Source: Pseudomonas sp. SL4(2022) (GTDB lineage Bacteria > Pseudomonadota > Gammaproteobacteria > Pseudomonadales > Pseudomonadaceae). Taken from it: a DNA stretch of 64,000 nucleotides. The notes below the pieces were generated by a model. That model had not been told where the DNA came from. It made no database searches and saw only the letters and a list, made by a program, of their open reading frames with translations. The DNA lies in contig NZ_CP113060.1 in assembly GCF_026625725.1 (NCBI RefSeq), forward strand, positions 1,990,001 to 2,054,000, in the 5' to 3' direction. This document shows, piece after piece, positions 63,906 to 64,000 of this stretch. Position numbers and translations under genes: made by a program. Position 1 is the first letter of the stretch, and every line of letters starts with the position of its first letter.

Positions 63906-64000
63906 GAGCAGGCTTCCCGGCAGCGAGGCAATAGCGCCAGCCTAGGCCGCTCTAACGGGGGCGTCTAATCGCTGTTGCCGATCTTGTGATCGACAGCATC

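Noticed and set aside
1-64000. CRISPR array, tRNA, rRNA, prophage or complete insertion sequence
   Set aside because: No regularly spaced repeats, no tRNA-like cloverleaf noticed by eye, and no transposase, integrase or phage structural gene among the reading frames.

Overview
The window is a GC-rich (roughly 60% by eye) chromosomal segment of a Pseudomonas-group gammaproteobacterium. The call rests on gene content and order. The blocks gshA–tex–ompR–envZ–rimK–rimB–hslR–hslO–pckA and nitroreductase–LysR–hydroxyacyl-CoA dehydrogenase–acyl-CoA dehydrogenase–Fe-alcohol dehydrogenase–thioesterase–YdeP/FdhD follow the P. aeruginosa PA5203–PA5180 stretch, and GGDEF/EAL–desA–GGDEF–oprE–aguA follows PA0285–PA0292 (both recalled from memory, not searched). 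No rRNA, tRNA, CRISPR array, prophage or complete insertion sequence was seen.

Layout. 1-3.6 kb: tail of a probable chromate transporter, then a gamma-glutamyl-polyamine type cassette (glutamine-synthetase-like ligase, HTH-cupin regulator, FAD amine oxidase) split by a MITE-like 140-bp element. 3.7-13 kb: a leftward run of GGDEF-EAL protein, very large PAS/GAF histidine kinase, lone receiver, Hpt-REC-REC-GGDEF cyclase and a GNAT acetyltransferase, which reads as one phosphorelay ending in cyclic-di-GMP. 13-24 kb: DesA desaturase, PAS-GGDEF cyclase, OprE-like porin, a BigR-like regulator with a fused YeeE/YedE sulfur transporter and a broken DUF2892 gene, a BdlA-like PAS-PAS-MCP protein, agmatine deiminase, a divergent amidase and a small RMF-like protein.

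24-42 kb: gshA, tex, ompR/envZ, a 1256-residue MASE1-PAS-GGDEF-EAL protein facing rimB-rimK, hslR, hslO, pckA, a gene-poor 750 bp with a REP element, and a RecQ-type helicase. 42-49 kb: a leftward MlaE/F/D-type phospholipid transport operon with its lipoprotein and a yeast-like cytosine deaminase, then a DHH phosphoesterase, a small cupin, a DUF3313 lipoprotein and a methyltransferase. 49-64 kb: nitroreductase, Baeyer-Villiger-type monooxygenase, a 56-residue ORF, a periplasmic cupredoxin paired with a GGDEF-EAL protein, a LysR regulator divergent from an acyl-CoA/alcohol oxidation operon, and a YdeP-type molybdoenzyme with its FdhD partner.

Two themes stand out. Cyclic-di-GMP signalling is dense: five GGDEF/EAL enzymes, a BdlA-like dispersion sensor and RimK in 64 kb. 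Two genes, the Hpt-REC-REC-GGDEF cyclase and envZ, are each thrown out of frame at a run of exactly nine G/C. Each would be repaired by one extra base, so either the sequence has homopolymer errors or these are contingency tracts. Start codons were chosen from Shine-Dalgarno spacing and gene overlaps, so several genes begin downstream of the longest possible reading frame.
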